DNA of 64,000 bases from Salinibacterium sp. SWN248 (GTDB lineage: Bacteria; Actinomycetota; Actinomycetes; Actinomycetales; Microbacteriaceae): NCBI RefSeq assembly GCF_015864575.1, contig NZ_JADYWW010000002.1, positions 310,001 to 374,000 on the forward strand. Direction: 5' to 3'. Positions 48,707-57,110 of this stretch are shown in pieces. The stretch's first letter is position 1, and every line of letters starts with the position of its first letter. Both the position numbers and the translations under genes were made by a program. The notes under the pieces are model-generated. The model did not search any database. It worked only from the letters and a program-made list of their open reading frames with translations, and was not told where the DNA came from.

Positions 48707-49186
48707 CTATAAAGACTTCTCATAACAGACGCTGAAAGGGATCGCTGCGTAGCCGCCGAACACATCGATGCGTTCATAACCAAGGCTCTCGTAGAGCGCC
48801 ATTGCGGGCGTCTGCAAGTTGCCCGTCTGCAGAATCAGTGAGCGTGCATTCGCTTCGCGAGCAACTGCTTCTAGCTCGAGCATCAGCAGACGCGCTGCGC
48901 CTTTGCCACGGTGACGAGAGTCGACGAAGACCTTTTTCACTTCAAGCGATTGATCAAAGGGACGAAGGGCCGCATGCCCAATCACTGTGTCTCCGTCGAG
49001 CACCAACAGCGTGTGGCTGATGTCATCGGGCGAGACCGTCAACGCAGCTCTCACTGCGGTGCGTCCGGCATCGTCAAGATCAGCCTGACGGCCGGCATAG
49101 ATCGCGCCCGTCTCTTCATCCATCGCCGCTCGCTGCTCGACCGCTCGCGGGTCTAACCAACCGACCCGCGCAACGGTCAGGCTCAC
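48707..49186 (-). CDS. GNAT-family N-acetyltransferase
   Basis: 159 residues from GTG 49186, overlapping the nrdB stop by 4 bp (GTGA). The acetyl-CoA site is visible as K-K-V-F-V-D-S-R-H-R-G-K-G-A-A-R-L-L-M (Q/R-x-x-G-x-G/A pattern), followed by I-L-Q-T-G-N and A-L-Y-E-S-L-G-Y. Substrate unknown. The overlap puts it at the end of the ribonucleotide reductase operon, which need not mean a functional link. Confidence 0.88.
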   Translation of the reverse strand: MSLTVARVGWLDPRAVEQRAAMDEETGAIYAGRQADLDDAGRTAVRAALTVSPDDISHTLLVLDGDTVIGHAALRPFDQSLEVKKVFVDSRHRGKGAARLLMLELEAVAREANARSLILQTGNLQTPAMALYESLGYERIDVFGGYAAIPFSVCYEKSL

Positions 49187-50181
49187 TCGACTTTAGCTTT
49201 GGTGGTTGCCGACGCGTTGGCCTCGTACGAGGTATTGGTCGACTCAAAGAAGTTCACGAGCTCAAGAGTGTCATTGGCTGTCGCCATCCACTTGGCCGGG
49301 TTCGAGACCTTGTAGTGCGCCTCGAATCCGAGCTCTTCCAAACGACGGTCAGCCAGGTACTTGACGTACTGGTTGATGTAGTTGGCGTTGAGTCCGAGGA
49401 TGCCGCCGGGGAGCAGGTCGTGGTTGTAGGCCTCTTCCATCTCCACAGCGTCCAAGATCATCTGGCGAATTTCGTCAGCGAACTCTTCGGTCTGAATCTC
49501 GGGGTTCTCTTCGAGCACCGTGAGAATCAGGTTGATACCAAACTTGAGGTGCAGGCTCTCGTCGCGAACAACCCAGTCCATGAGCGAACCGAAGTTGCGC
49601 AGCAGGTTGCGCTGGCGGAACGACAAAGCAACCATGAAGCCCGAGTAGAACCAGATGCCTTCGAGTACCACGTTGTAGGCAACGAGGTTACGGATGAAGT
49701 CCTGCTTGCCCTCGATGGTGTTGATGTCGAGAGTTTGCTCCGTCATGCGACGGATGTACTTCATCTCAAACTCTTCCTTGCGCGCCATCGACGGCACATC
49801 AACGTGAGAGTTGTAGGCCGCTTCACGGTCGATGGGGAAGGTTTCGAGAACGTACTCGAAGCTCATGCAGTGGTTAGCTTCTTCCCACATCTGCTTCGCG
49901 AGGTACAGCGAGCATTCTGCGGCAGAAACGTAGGGGTACACGCCGAAAGCGAGTGCCTTATTGACGAGCAGCTCATTCGGGTTGAAGTAGCTCATGAGGA
50001 ACGTCACTGCGTGACGCTCTTCATCAGTCATCTTCTTGAAGTCGGCGATGTCTTCGCCCAGCTGGATCTCGTTAGGGAACCACGTGTTGGCGACGGCCTG
50101 GTCGTACAGGTCCATTGCCCACTGGTACTTGATCGGCTTCAGCAGGAGGCCGTCTTGGAGGCCCGTTCCTAGAATTCCCAT
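49183..50181 (-). CDS. nrdB: Ribonucleotide reductase small subunit, class Ic-like
   Basis: 332 residues, ferritin-like R2. The six metal ligands can be read with canonical spacing: E70, E101, H104, E174, E208, H211 (31, 3 and 34/3 residues apart as in known R2 proteins). The first ligand is Glu rather than Asp. The position of the radical tyrosine, four residues after the first His, is F108 (E-A-N-H-C-M-S-F). Glu plus Phe at these sites is the pattern of the chlamydial class Ic group, which uses a Mn/Fe centre instead of a Tyr radical. Its ATG shares a base with the stop of the small ORF 50181-50261. Partner of NrdA in making dNTPs. Confidence 0.93.
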   Translation of the reverse strand: MGILGTGLQDGLLLKPIKYQWAMDLYDQAVANTWFPNEIQLGEDIADFKKMTDEERHAVTFLMSYFNPNELLVNKALAFGVYPYVSAAECSLYLAKQMWEEANHCMSFEYVLETFPIDREAAYNSHVDVPSMARKEEFEMKYIRRMTEQTLDINTIEGKQDFIRNLVAYNVVLEGIWFYSGFMVALSFRQRNLLRNFGSLMDWVVRDESLHLKFGINLILTVLEENPEIQTEEFADEIRQMILDAVEMEEAYNHDLLPGGILGLNANYINQYVKYLADRRLEELGFEAHYKVSNPAKWMATANDTLELVNFFESTNTSYEANASATTKAKVE

Positions 50182-50261
50182 TACTGGCAGCTATCGCACT
50201 GCAGGTCGTCCATGGGATCGACGGGAACGAAGTAGTCGTCTGTGGTGTTTTCGCGGTTCAT
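50181..50261 (-). CDS. 26-residue ORF ending CDSCQ, putative detached C-terminal tail of NrdA
   Basis: ATG 50261 shares one base with the nrdA stop (TAATG) and its own TAA shares one base with the nrdB ATG (TAATG), so the three are stitched together. The peptide is acidic and ends D-D-L-Q-C-D-S-C-Q, with Cys22 and Cys25. A C-x-x-C-Q end is the usual last feature of class I NrdA, where it passes electrons from thioredoxin or glutaredoxin to the active site. The NrdA encoded here has no Cys in its last ~40 residues. I infer that the tail is encoded separately; a -1 frameshift or a sequencing error that splits one gene are alternatives. Confidence 0.65.
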   Translation of the reverse strand: MNRENTTDDYFVPVDPMDDLQCDSCQ

Positions 50262-52702
50262 TATGCTTCTGCCTTCTTTGCGAACCCGCCGAAGCCTCGG
50301 CGTGCGGGGGTTGATGATGCTGCTGTTGCTCCGGTCTCAGACGCGGCAGCCTTAGTCGACGAGATCTCCTCGGACTTGTTGACCTTGACGGTCGACTGCT
50401 CTGCCTGGTGGCGGGGCTTCATGTGGAGGTAATAGGTGGTCTTGACGCCGCGCGACCAGGCGTCGAAGTAGATGTCCATCATGTCTCCGAGGTCACGCGT
50501 CTCGAGGTACATGTTGCGGCTGATCGCCTGGTCAATCCACTTCTGGGCACGAGCGGCAACCTCAAGGAACGCATACGGCGAGAGCTGGAAGCTCGTCTTG
50601 AATACGGCCTTGATGTCGTCGGGGATGCCGGCAACGTTCTGGATGTCACCCTGGCTGCGCAGGATGGCTTCGCGGTTCTTTTCCCACAGTCCGTGCTCCT
50701 GAAGAGTCGCAACAAGGTTGCGGTTCACTTCGAGGAACTTGCCGTTCGAGGTTGAGCGGCTGAAGATCTGCGAGAACTGCGGGTCGAGGCCGGGCGTGGT
50801 GCCCGCAACGAGACCAATGGATGCGGTGGGTGCGATCGCCATGAGCGTTGCGTTACGCATTCCGCCCTTGACCTTCTCGCGCATGGCATCCCAGTCGAGG
50901 CGTGTCTTGCGGTTGACCTTGATCTCCATGCCACGGTCTTCTTCCGTGAGCGCGATGGAGTCGAGCGGCACGAGGCCCTCCGACCAGCGGCTGCCTTCGA
51001 AGTTCGTGTACGAGCCACGCTCCTTAGCGAGCTCGGTGCTGGCGTCGATCGCAGCGTAAGAAACGTGCTCCATGATTTCGTCGATGAGGTCGTAGGCCTC
51101 TTCGCTCTCGTAGCTGTAGCCGAGCTTCTCGATGATGTCGGTGAAGCCCATCACGCCGAGACCAACCGCACGGTTCTGCTCGTTGGAGAAGTCTGCTTCT
51201 TTCACGCTGGAGCGAGTGATGTCGATGAGGTTGTCGAGCTGGCGCACAGCCAATCGAGCGCTCTCGGCGATCTTCACGAAGTCCACTCCGCCTTCCGGCA
51301 GGAGGTGACGCGACAGGTTGATCGATGCGAGGTTGCAGACGGAGACGTTGTCTTCGTCTTGCGGAAGCGTGATCTCGGTGCACAGGTTGGAGAGGTGGAT
51401 CGTGCCCGTGTTGTTGTTGAGCGCACGGTTGTTGATCGTGTCTTTGAAGGTCAGCCACGGGTGGCTGGAGGTTTGCAAAGAAATAAGGATCGACTTGAAC
51501 TGCTCGCGAGCACCGATCTTCTTGAACATGTGCATTTCGCCGGCATCCGCCATCGCAACATATTCGTTGTAGCGCGTGGAGAATGCCTGGCCGTACAGCT
51601 CGTTGAGGTCAGTGACTTCGAGCGGGTCGAAGAGATACCAGGAGTCGTCGTTCTGAACGCGCTTCATGAACTCGTCGCTGATCCACACGGCCGTGTTGGC
51701 GGTGCGGGTGCGACGGTAGGGGTCACCAGAGTTGCTGCGGAGTTCGAGGAACTCTGGGAAGTCCATGTGCCAGTTCTCCATGTAGAAGCAGAGGGCGCCG
51801 AACTTCTTGCCACCGCGGCTGACCGCACGCAGGATCGAGTCGATCGTGTGCATGAACGGGATGGGACCGGTTGAGGTGGTGTTGTTGGAGCGGATGGGCG
51901 AACCCTGAGCGCGAAGCTTGGTGACCGAGAGGCCAATTCCGCCGGTGCCCTTGGTGAGCCACATGACATCGCGCGTCGTCTTGGCGATGTGCTCCATGTC
52001 GTCTTGCATTTCCATGACGAAGCAGTTGGCGAGCTGCGGGTAGATCGTTCCCGCGTTCACGAGAGTGGAGCCGGCAGCCAAGTATTCGAGGCTCGACATC
52101 TTTTCGTAGAACTTGAGGGCAGCCTCATTCGGGTTCGCTTCGTTGAGCGAGAGGCCCATCGCGATGCGCATCCAGAAGTACTGCGGAACCTCAAGAGCGT
52201 CGCCGTTGCGACCCTTGATGCCGTAGCGGTTGTTGAGGGTAACAACACCGATGTACTTGAGCAGCTCGTCGTGAGCGGGCTCAAGGTGCTCGGCAAGAGC
52301 ATCCAAGTCGAACATGGTCGTGAGGCGCGGGTCGAGCAATCCCTCTTCGACGCCACGTATGACGTTGGGGCCGAAGTGCTCTTTGTGCAGGCGCTTGAGG
52401 TCAGCTGCGTCGGTGTAGTCACCGAGAACGCGCTTGTAGATGGTCTTGAGGAGAAGACGGGCTGCAACGGTGTCGAAGGCCGGGTCGTCTTTAACGTTTT
52501 GGAGCGCTACTTGGATAACAGCTTCGTCGAGCTGCTGCGTCGTGATGCCGTCAAACAGCGTCAGTTCGAGCTCGGAAGCGATCTGGGTTACCCACGTGAT
52601 GTTGTCGTCGAGACCAGTGGCGGCATCTTCAATTGCGAGGTTGATCTTGTTGGCGTCATACGGCTCTCGCTGACCGTTGCGCTTGACGACTGTAATTGCC
52701 AC
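50261..52702 (-). CDS. nrdA: Ribonucleotide reductase large subunit, lacking the C-terminal Cys pair
   Basis: 813 residues. One N-terminal ATP-cone (V-V-K-R-N-G-Q-R-E-P-Y-D ... K-R-V-L-G, ~1-93), then the catalytic barrel: L-A-N-C-F-V (first redox Cys), N-L-C-T-E (radical Cys with Asn and Glu), S-V-C-N-L-A-S-I-N-L (second redox Cys) and T-T-Y-Y-L-H-M with the Tyr pair that carries the radical. After the Tyr pair the C-terminus is a polar, Ala/Ser-rich linker ending G-F-G-G-F-A-K-K-A-E-A without cysteine. The expected CxxC tail appears in the next ORF. The ATP-cone implies dATP feedback control; NrdR boxes lie 62-110 bp upstream. Confidence 0.95.
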   Translation of the reverse strand: MAITVVKRNGQREPYDANKINLAIEDAATGLDDNITWVTQIASELELTLFDGITTQQLDEAVIQVALQNVKDDPAFDTVAARLLLKTIYKRVLGDYTDAADLKRLHKEHFGPNVIRGVEEGLLDPRLTTMFDLDALAEHLEPAHDELLKYIGVVTLNNRYGIKGRNGDALEVPQYFWMRIAMGLSLNEANPNEAALKFYEKMSSLEYLAAGSTLVNAGTIYPQLANCFVMEMQDDMEHIAKTTRDVMWLTKGTGGIGLSVTKLRAQGSPIRSNNTTSTGPIPFMHTIDSILRAVSRGGKKFGALCFYMENWHMDFPEFLELRSNSGDPYRRTRTANTAVWISDEFMKRVQNDDSWYLFDPLEVTDLNELYGQAFSTRYNEYVAMADAGEMHMFKKIGAREQFKSILISLQTSSHPWLTFKDTINNRALNNNTGTIHLSNLCTEITLPQDEDNVSVCNLASINLSRHLLPEGGVDFVKIAESARLAVRQLDNLIDITRSSVKEADFSNEQNRAVGLGVMGFTDIIEKLGYSYESEEAYDLIDEIMEHVSYAAIDASTELAKERGSYTNFEGSRWSEGLVPLDSIALTEEDRGMEIKVNRKTRLDWDAMREKVKGGMRNATLMAIAPTASIGLVAGTTPGLDPQFSQIFSRSTSNGKFLEVNRNLVATLQEHGLWEKNREAILRSQGDIQNVAGIPDDIKAVFKTSFQLSPYAFLEVAARAQKWIDQAISRNMYLETRDLGDMMDIYFDAWSRGVKTTYYLHMKPRHQAEQSTVKVNKSEEISSTKAAASETGATAASSTPARRGFGGFAKKAEA

Positions 52703-52763
52703 GAAAACTCCCTAAAATCCCCATAAAACCTCGAAAACCGCGACCCCCGGCCAAGCGGTCTCA

Positions 52764-52779
52764 CCACTATATATCGTGG
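52764..52779. promoter_or_regulatory. NrdR box 1 upstream of nrdA
   Basis: CCACTATATATCGTGG is a near-palindrome of the NrdR type (consensus close to ACACWATATATWGTGT). It lies 62 bp upstream of the nrdA start and pairs with box 2, centre to centre 33 bp (about three turns), the spacing typical for NrdR. Confidence 0.75.
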
Positions 52780-52796
52780 GTGCCACCTGTCGCCAA

Positions 52797-52812
52797 CCCT
52801 AGATGTAGTGGG
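52797..52812. promoter_or_regulatory. NrdR box 2 upstream of nrdA
   Basis: CCCTAGATGTAGTGGG; on the other strand it reads CCCACTACATCTAGGG and matches the C-A-C-T-A half-site well. Second member of the box pair; degenerate relative to box 1, as is common. Confidence 0.65.
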
Positions 52813-52827
52813 CGTGTCCTCCACAGG

Positions 52828-52855
52828 TGTGGATAACTTCGCGGAGTTTTCCACA
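52828..52855. promoter_or_regulatory. Inverted DnaA-box-like pair
   Basis: TGTGGATAA (52828-52836) is the exact complement of the consensus DnaA box TTATCCACA, and TTTTCCACA (52847-52855) is a one-mismatch box on the other strand. Together with flanking bases they form an inverted repeat (TGTGGATAACT / AGTTTTCCACA) around six bases. It lies between nrdA and the divergent MFS gene, 16 bp beyond NrdR box 2. DnaA control of nrdAB is established in E. coli; here it is inferred. Confidence 0.5.
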
Positions 52856-52928
52856 GCCTAGGGATAACCACTGACACCCGAAAACCCGCTGAAATCCGGG
52901 CCATTTGGCCAGCTAAGCTGGAGTCCTT

Positions 52929-54137
52929 GTGAACGCATACATCGACCTGTTGAAAACTCCGGGCATCGCCAGAATCATTGCCGCCCAGCTCACCGCGCGA
53001 CTGCCCGGCGGCATGCTCTCGTTGGCGATCCTTCTTCACGTCGAGCAGATCCACAATTCCTACGGTGCTGCCGGCCTCGTACTCGCCGCAACGAGCATCG
53101 GGCAAGGTGTCGCCGGGCCCCTCACGAGCCGCTGGATGGGCATTTGGGGCATGCGCAAAGTGCTCATCCTCACCCTCATCATTTCAGCGACCGCAATCTT
53201 CACCATCGCACTCGCTCCGCTGAGCGTCGGCATGTTCATGGTCGTCGGGCTCATCGCGGGACTCAGCAACCCGCCCGTGCAGCCTGCGGTGCGCACGATC
53301 TACCCCAAAATGGTGAACTCGAAACAGCTCACCCCACTGTTCTCTCTTGATGCCTCCGCCCAAGAAATCATCTGGGTTGCCGGCCCTGTAGTTGCTACTT
53401 TCCTCGCGATCCAGATATCGACCACCACGGCCATTGTGGTTGCTGGCGCGTTTCTCATCGGGGGCGGAGCCTGGTTCATTGCCAGCCCCGAAGTCGGCCA
53501 GGTGCGCATCCCGCGCAGCAAACGTTCATTCGGCACCGTACTTCGCCGCCGCCCCGTCCTGCTGGCAACGATCACCGGGTTCCTGCTCGTCGGCGCGGCG
53601 TCAGCAGTCGAAGCATCCGTCGTTTCAGTGTTCGGTCATGACGGCCCTCAAGCAGGCTTCGTGCTCGGCATCTGGGCGATTGGTTCACTCCTTGGCGGCC
53701 TGTTCTTGGGCCATTTGCCCATCGGACCATGGGCACTCGCCCGTCGCATGTTCATCGTTTTCGTCGGCATGGCCTTGGCGATGATCTACCTCGACTTCTG
53801 GTGGCTCGCCGCCATGCTGCTCATCGCTGGTGTCGGCATCGCGCCGGCATTCGCTGTCATTTTCGCCATCGTTTCCGCCAGCGTAAAGTTCAGCGATACC
53901 GCCGAAGCCTACGGCTGGGTCGGCACTGGTCAGCTCATTGGCGCAGCGCTCGGCTCAGCAATCGCCGGATTCCTGATCGACCTTCACGGGCCCATCGGCG
54001 GGTTCTGGGCGGCAACCGTCATCGCCGCACTGGGAGCACTCGTCCCCGCACTACTCCGCGGTTGGCACCCCGACCTGCGCGGCAAAGACGCGAGCCCCAT
54101 CCCCGACACCGAACCGATCAGCACCCTGCGCCAATAG
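52929..54137 (+). CDS. MFS transporter
   Basis: 402 residues from GTG 52929, with about twelve hydrophobic helices. The helix 2-3 region has G-P-L-T-S-R-W-M-G-I-W-G-M-R-K-V, a variant of the MFS loop motif, and the sequence lacks a signal peptide. Substrate not visible; the overall look (G-x-x-x-A-P-A-F in helix 10) resembles drug or metabolite exporters. It is divergent from the nrd operon and may share its regulatory region. Confidence 0.88.
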   Translation: MNAYIDLLKTPGIARIIAAQLTARLPGGMLSLAILLHVEQIHNSYGAAGLVLAATSIGQGVAGPLTSRWMGIWGMRKVLILTLIISATAIFTIALAPLSVGMFMVVGLIAGLSNPPVQPAVRTIYPKMVNSKQLTPLFSLDASAQEIIWVAGPVVATFLAIQISTTTAIVVAGAFLIGGGAWFIASPEVGQVRIPRSKRSFGTVLRRRPVLLATITGFLLVGAASAVEASVVSVFGHDGPQAGFVLGIWAIGSLLGGLFLGHLPIGPWALARRMFIVFVGMALAMIYLDFWWLAAMLLIAGVGIAPAFAVIFAIVSASVKFSDTAEAYGWVGTGQLIGAALGSAIAGFLIDLHGPIGGFWAATVIAALGALVPALLRGWHPDLRGKDASPIPDTEPISTLRQ

Positions 54138-54160
54138 GTACCGCGTCAGGCGGTCACGCT

Positions 54161-54174
54161 AAGCGTTCGCGCTT
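54161..54174. terminator. Small UUCG hairpin between convergent genes
   Basis: AAGCG-TTCG-CGCTT forms a 5-bp stem with the very stable UUCG tetraloop, 24 bp after the MFS stop and 28 bp before the aldo/keto reductase stop. No T-run follows; possibly a terminator or 3'-end stabiliser. Confidence 0.4.
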
Positions 54175-54201
54175 GAGGCACGAAGCACGTTCCTGCTCGT
54201 G

Positions 54202-55200
54202 CTACCAGCGCGGATGCACGGCCGCACGGAAGTGGCGGTCGTAAATGTCGCGCACCCCGGCCATGAAGCCCTCGCTCAGCTCCGGCACTTCGCCAGCACC
54301 CGCATTGGACTGAGCCTGAGCAACGTTGCGGGCACCAGGAATCACCGAACTGACGCCGGGCTGCTGAGCCACCCACGCCAGAGCAACCTGCGGGGTCGAG
54401 AAGTCAGCAACAGCGGGCTCGGCAGCGAGCAGCGCCGCAAACTCCCCCGCTGCAGCAACGCCGGTCTCGAAATCGACGCCCGAGAAGGTCTCGCCCACAT
54501 CAAACGCTTCGCCGTTGCGGTTGTAGGTGCGGTGGTCGTTCTCCGCGAAGGTCGTGTCGACGCGGTACTTGCCACTGAGCAGACCGGAGGCCAGCGGAAC
54601 GCGGGCGATGATTCCAACACCGGCGTCGAGAGCGGCCGGAAGTACGGCATCCAGCGGCTTGAGGCGGAAGGCGTTGAGGATAATTTGCACGCTCGCAACG
54701 TTGGGTCGGGCAATCGCGGCGAGCGCCTCATCCGCGGTCTCAACGCTCACGCCATAGGCCGCAATCGCACCGTCGGCAACGAGGGTGTCGAGGTCGTCAA
54801 AGACAGCACCCATGCTGAAGACCGCGGTGGGAGGGCAGTGCAGTTGCACGAGATCGAGGGTGTCGACGCCGAGGTTGCGGCGCGATCGGTCGGTCCATTC
54901 GCGGAACTTTGCGAGGGTGAAGTTGCTGGGGTCTTGTGCTTCGCGGCGCCCCATCTTGGTCGCGACGGTAATGTCGAGGCCGGGGCGGTCGGCGAGGTAG
55001 CTACCAATGAACTTTTCGCTGCGACCATCACCATAGACATCGGCGGTGTCGAAGAAGGTGACTCCGCCATCCGCTGCGGTGTCGAGCACGCTGCGAGCAT
55101 CCGCCTCGCTCACGTCGCCCCAGTCGGCACCAAGCTGCCAGGTGCCAAGACCGATTGCGGAAACAGAGCGGCCGGTGCGGCCGAGAGCGCGAATATCCAT
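54202..55200 (-). CDS. Aldo/keto reductase
   Basis: 332 residues, AKR superfamily of the YajO/AKR11-12 type. Visible motifs: L-G-T-W-Q-L-G-A-D-W-G, F-F-D-T-A-D-V-Y-G-D-G-R-S-E (catalytic D and Y), A-T-K-M-G (catalytic K), V-Q-L-H-C-P-P (catalytic H) and the cofactor loop I-P-G-A-R-N-V-A-Q. NAD(P)H-dependent carbonyl reduction; substrate unknown. Stands alone, with 50 bp separating it from the next gene upstream. Confidence 0.92.
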   Translation of the reverse strand: MDIRALGRTGRSVSAIGLGTWQLGADWGDVSEADARSVLDTAADGGVTFFDTADVYGDGRSEKFIGSYLADRPGLDITVATKMGRREAQDPSNFTLAKFREWTDRSRRNLGVDTLDLVQLHCPPTAVFSMGAVFDDLDTLVADGAIAAYGVSVETADEALAAIARPNVASVQIILNAFRLKPLDAVLPAALDAGVGIIARVPLASGLLSGKYRVDTTFAENDHRTYNRNGEAFDVGETFSGVDFETGVAAAGEFAALLAAEPAVADFSTPQVALAWVAQQPGVSSVIPGARNVAQAQSNAGAGEVPELSEGFMAGVRDIYDRHFRAAVHPRW

Positions 55201-55250
55201 GGGATAACGCTACGCCCTCTAGCGGTCAGCTAGTACGCCATCAGCGGTGC

Positions 55251-57089
55251 TTAGCGCTCGGGGCGGTCGCTAGCACCGGTTCCTGATCTGGCACCTGCGC
55301 GCTCTCCCGAAACACTACCGACGGGGTCTTCGCCGCCGATCGCCGTCGAGACGAGGCTGGCGGCTGAGTAGTCGCCCGCGTGCGCAAAGCCGCCAAGAAT
55401 GGTGTCGCCCACGGCGCCGCCCGTATAGGCGTCGTAGCTTGCACCGGCCACGATCACGTCAGAGCTAAAGACAATCGACTGGGTTGTTTTCAGGGTGGTG
55501 AAGGCCGCCACCGCATTGCCGGCGCTATCGACGAGAGTCACCACGGTGTCCGCGGGGAGGTCGGTATCGAACGTGAACGAGACAGTGGCCTGTTCGGATT
55601 CGGCGTCCGGCGCTTCTGCCATTGCCGAGCTGCCTGCTGCAAGAAGTGTTCCGCCCGAAATGGTGAAGGTGCTGTCGGTATCGAGCGCGCCATTGCGGCT
55701 GTCGGTGGTGCCGGTGACAACGATCGTTCCGCCCTCAATGCTGGCCGCACCGTTCACGTCAATACCGTCGCTGCCAGAATCGATCAGGATCTCCCCACCG
55801 GTGATCAGCAAAGTGTTGGTGCTTTCGGCGGCGTCCTCTGTTCCCGTCGCTGACCCACCAGCTTCGTCGCCGTCAGGACCGTCTGATGACGACACATTGA
55901 TGCCATCGTCGCTCGCTGTGACATCGATGAAGCCACCAGAAATCGTGACGGCCTGACCTTCGATTCCCTCGGCACTCTGCGTAATGAGCAGGGTTCCGTC
56001 GCTGATGTAAGCGGTGCCCTCGGCGTGGAAACCGTCATCACCGGTTGCGAGCGTGATATTGCCCGAGGCGAGGTGAATGGCGCCATCGGAGTGCACCGCG
56101 TCATCGGAAGAATCGATGGTAACGCCAGCGCCCTCAAGCACGGTGAAGTCGCCTGACTTCAGCCCCTTCGACGACACATCAGCATCGGCGAGAACAGCGG
56201 CCCCGCCACCGGCCACCACTGCGAGTGAGCCGCCCGTGACGACCAGATCGGTTTCTGCCTGCACGCCGTCGCCCGTGGCATCCACGACCACAATGCCTGC
56301 CGTGATCGCAATGAAACCGCGAGTTTCTTCGTCTTCGTTGTCAGCTTTGAGTCCGTCGCCGCCCGCAGTGACCGTGACTTCGCCGCCCTGAATCACGAGG
56401 TAATCCTTGCCACGGATGCCGTCATCAACGGCGTCGACAGCGATGCTTCCGGAGTCGATCGTGAGCCCATCGGAGCTCGCAATCGCATCGTTCGCGTTGC
56501 CGGTGACGGTCAGCGAGCCATCACCCCAGATGAGGAGGTCGGTGCTGCTATCGAGCGCCGCCCCCGCCTCGGAATCCTCGGCATAAGCGCTCGTGTCACT
56601 GAGCGAATTGGCGCTGCCGCCCGCCAGAGCAATCTGCGCCTCGTCCGCTGCCGCGAAATGGATCGCGGCCGTGGTCGAGCTGGAGATATCAGCACCATCG
56701 AGAACCAGACGCACAATGCCATCGTCCGCGGTATCGACAATGACCTGGCCATCATCGAGAGTGCCACCGAGCACATAGGTGCCCGCCGTGGTAATCGTGA
56801 TCGTGCTGCCCTCAATAACCGCACCGGCACCACTGGCGATCGCCGTCGACCCCTGCAGAGCGATCGACACCGCCTGCGCCACGGTGTAGTCAAAGTCGGT
56901 GGATGCCGTGGGCTCGGTGTCGTTCGCCGCCATGATCTGCTCGGCATTCTGCGTCGCGTCAAGACCCAGAGCCCCCACCGCGGCCGTCTCAGCTGCGGCG
57001 TCGCTGAGGGCCGCAGTGGAGCATCCGGCCAGCACCACTGTGAGCACAATCGTGGACAGGCTGGCGGCGACGAGATTCGACTTTCTCAC
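55251..57089 (-). CDS. Cthe_2159-type (DUF4353) carbohydrate-binding lipoprotein
   Basis: 612 residues. The lipoprotein signal ends V-V-L-A-G-C (Cys23). The body is a series of short repeats such as D-D-G-I-R-G-K-D-Y-L-V-I-Q-G-G and S-D-G-I-D-V-N-G-A-A-S-I-E-G-G, each a beta-strand turn of the parallel beta-helix seen in the Cthe_2159 polysaccharide-binding family. An acidic Gly/Ala/Ser-rich C-terminus follows. The protein is exposed on the cell surface. It is the third gene of the DUF4956 - VTC - Cthe_2159 cluster, 21 bp after the VTC gene. Calcium or sugar binding is known for relatives; its role with the VTC protein is not known. Confidence 0.85.
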   Translation of the reverse strand: MRKSNLVAASLSTIVLTVVLAGCSTAALSDAAAETAAVGALGLDATQNAEQIMAANDTEPTASTDFDYTVAQAVSIALQGSTAIASGAGAVIEGSTITITTAGTYVLGGTLDDGQVIVDTADDGIVRLVLDGADISSSTTAAIHFAAADEAQIALAGGSANSLSDTSAYAEDSEAGAALDSSTDLLIWGDGSLTVTGNANDAIASSDGLTIDSGSIAVDAVDDGIRGKDYLVIQGGEVTVTAGGDGLKADNEDEETRGFIAITAGIVVVDATGDGVQAETDLVVTGGSLAVVAGGGAAVLADADVSSKGLKSGDFTVLEGAGVTIDSSDDAVHSDGAIHLASGNITLATGDDGFHAEGTAYISDGTLLITQSAEGIEGQAVTISGGFIDVTASDDGINVSSSDGPDGDEAGGSATGTEDAAESTNTLLITGGEILIDSGSDGIDVNGAASIEGGTIVVTGTTDSRNGALDTDSTFTISGGTLLAAGSSAMAEAPDAESEQATVSFTFDTDLPADTVVTLVDSAGNAVAAFTTLKTTQSIVFSSDVIVAGASYDAYTGGAVGDTILGGFAHAGDYSAASLVSTAIGGEDPVGSVSGERAGARSGTGASDRPER

Positions 57090-57110
57090 GGCGTCCTTAG
57101 GGTGGGGTTG

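Noticed and set aside
49183-50181. nrdB product as an R2-like ligand-binding oxidase instead of an RNR subunit
   Set aside because: It sits next to nrdA with an overlapping coupled arrangement and has full R2 ligand spacing; R2lox genes do not normally pair with nrdA.
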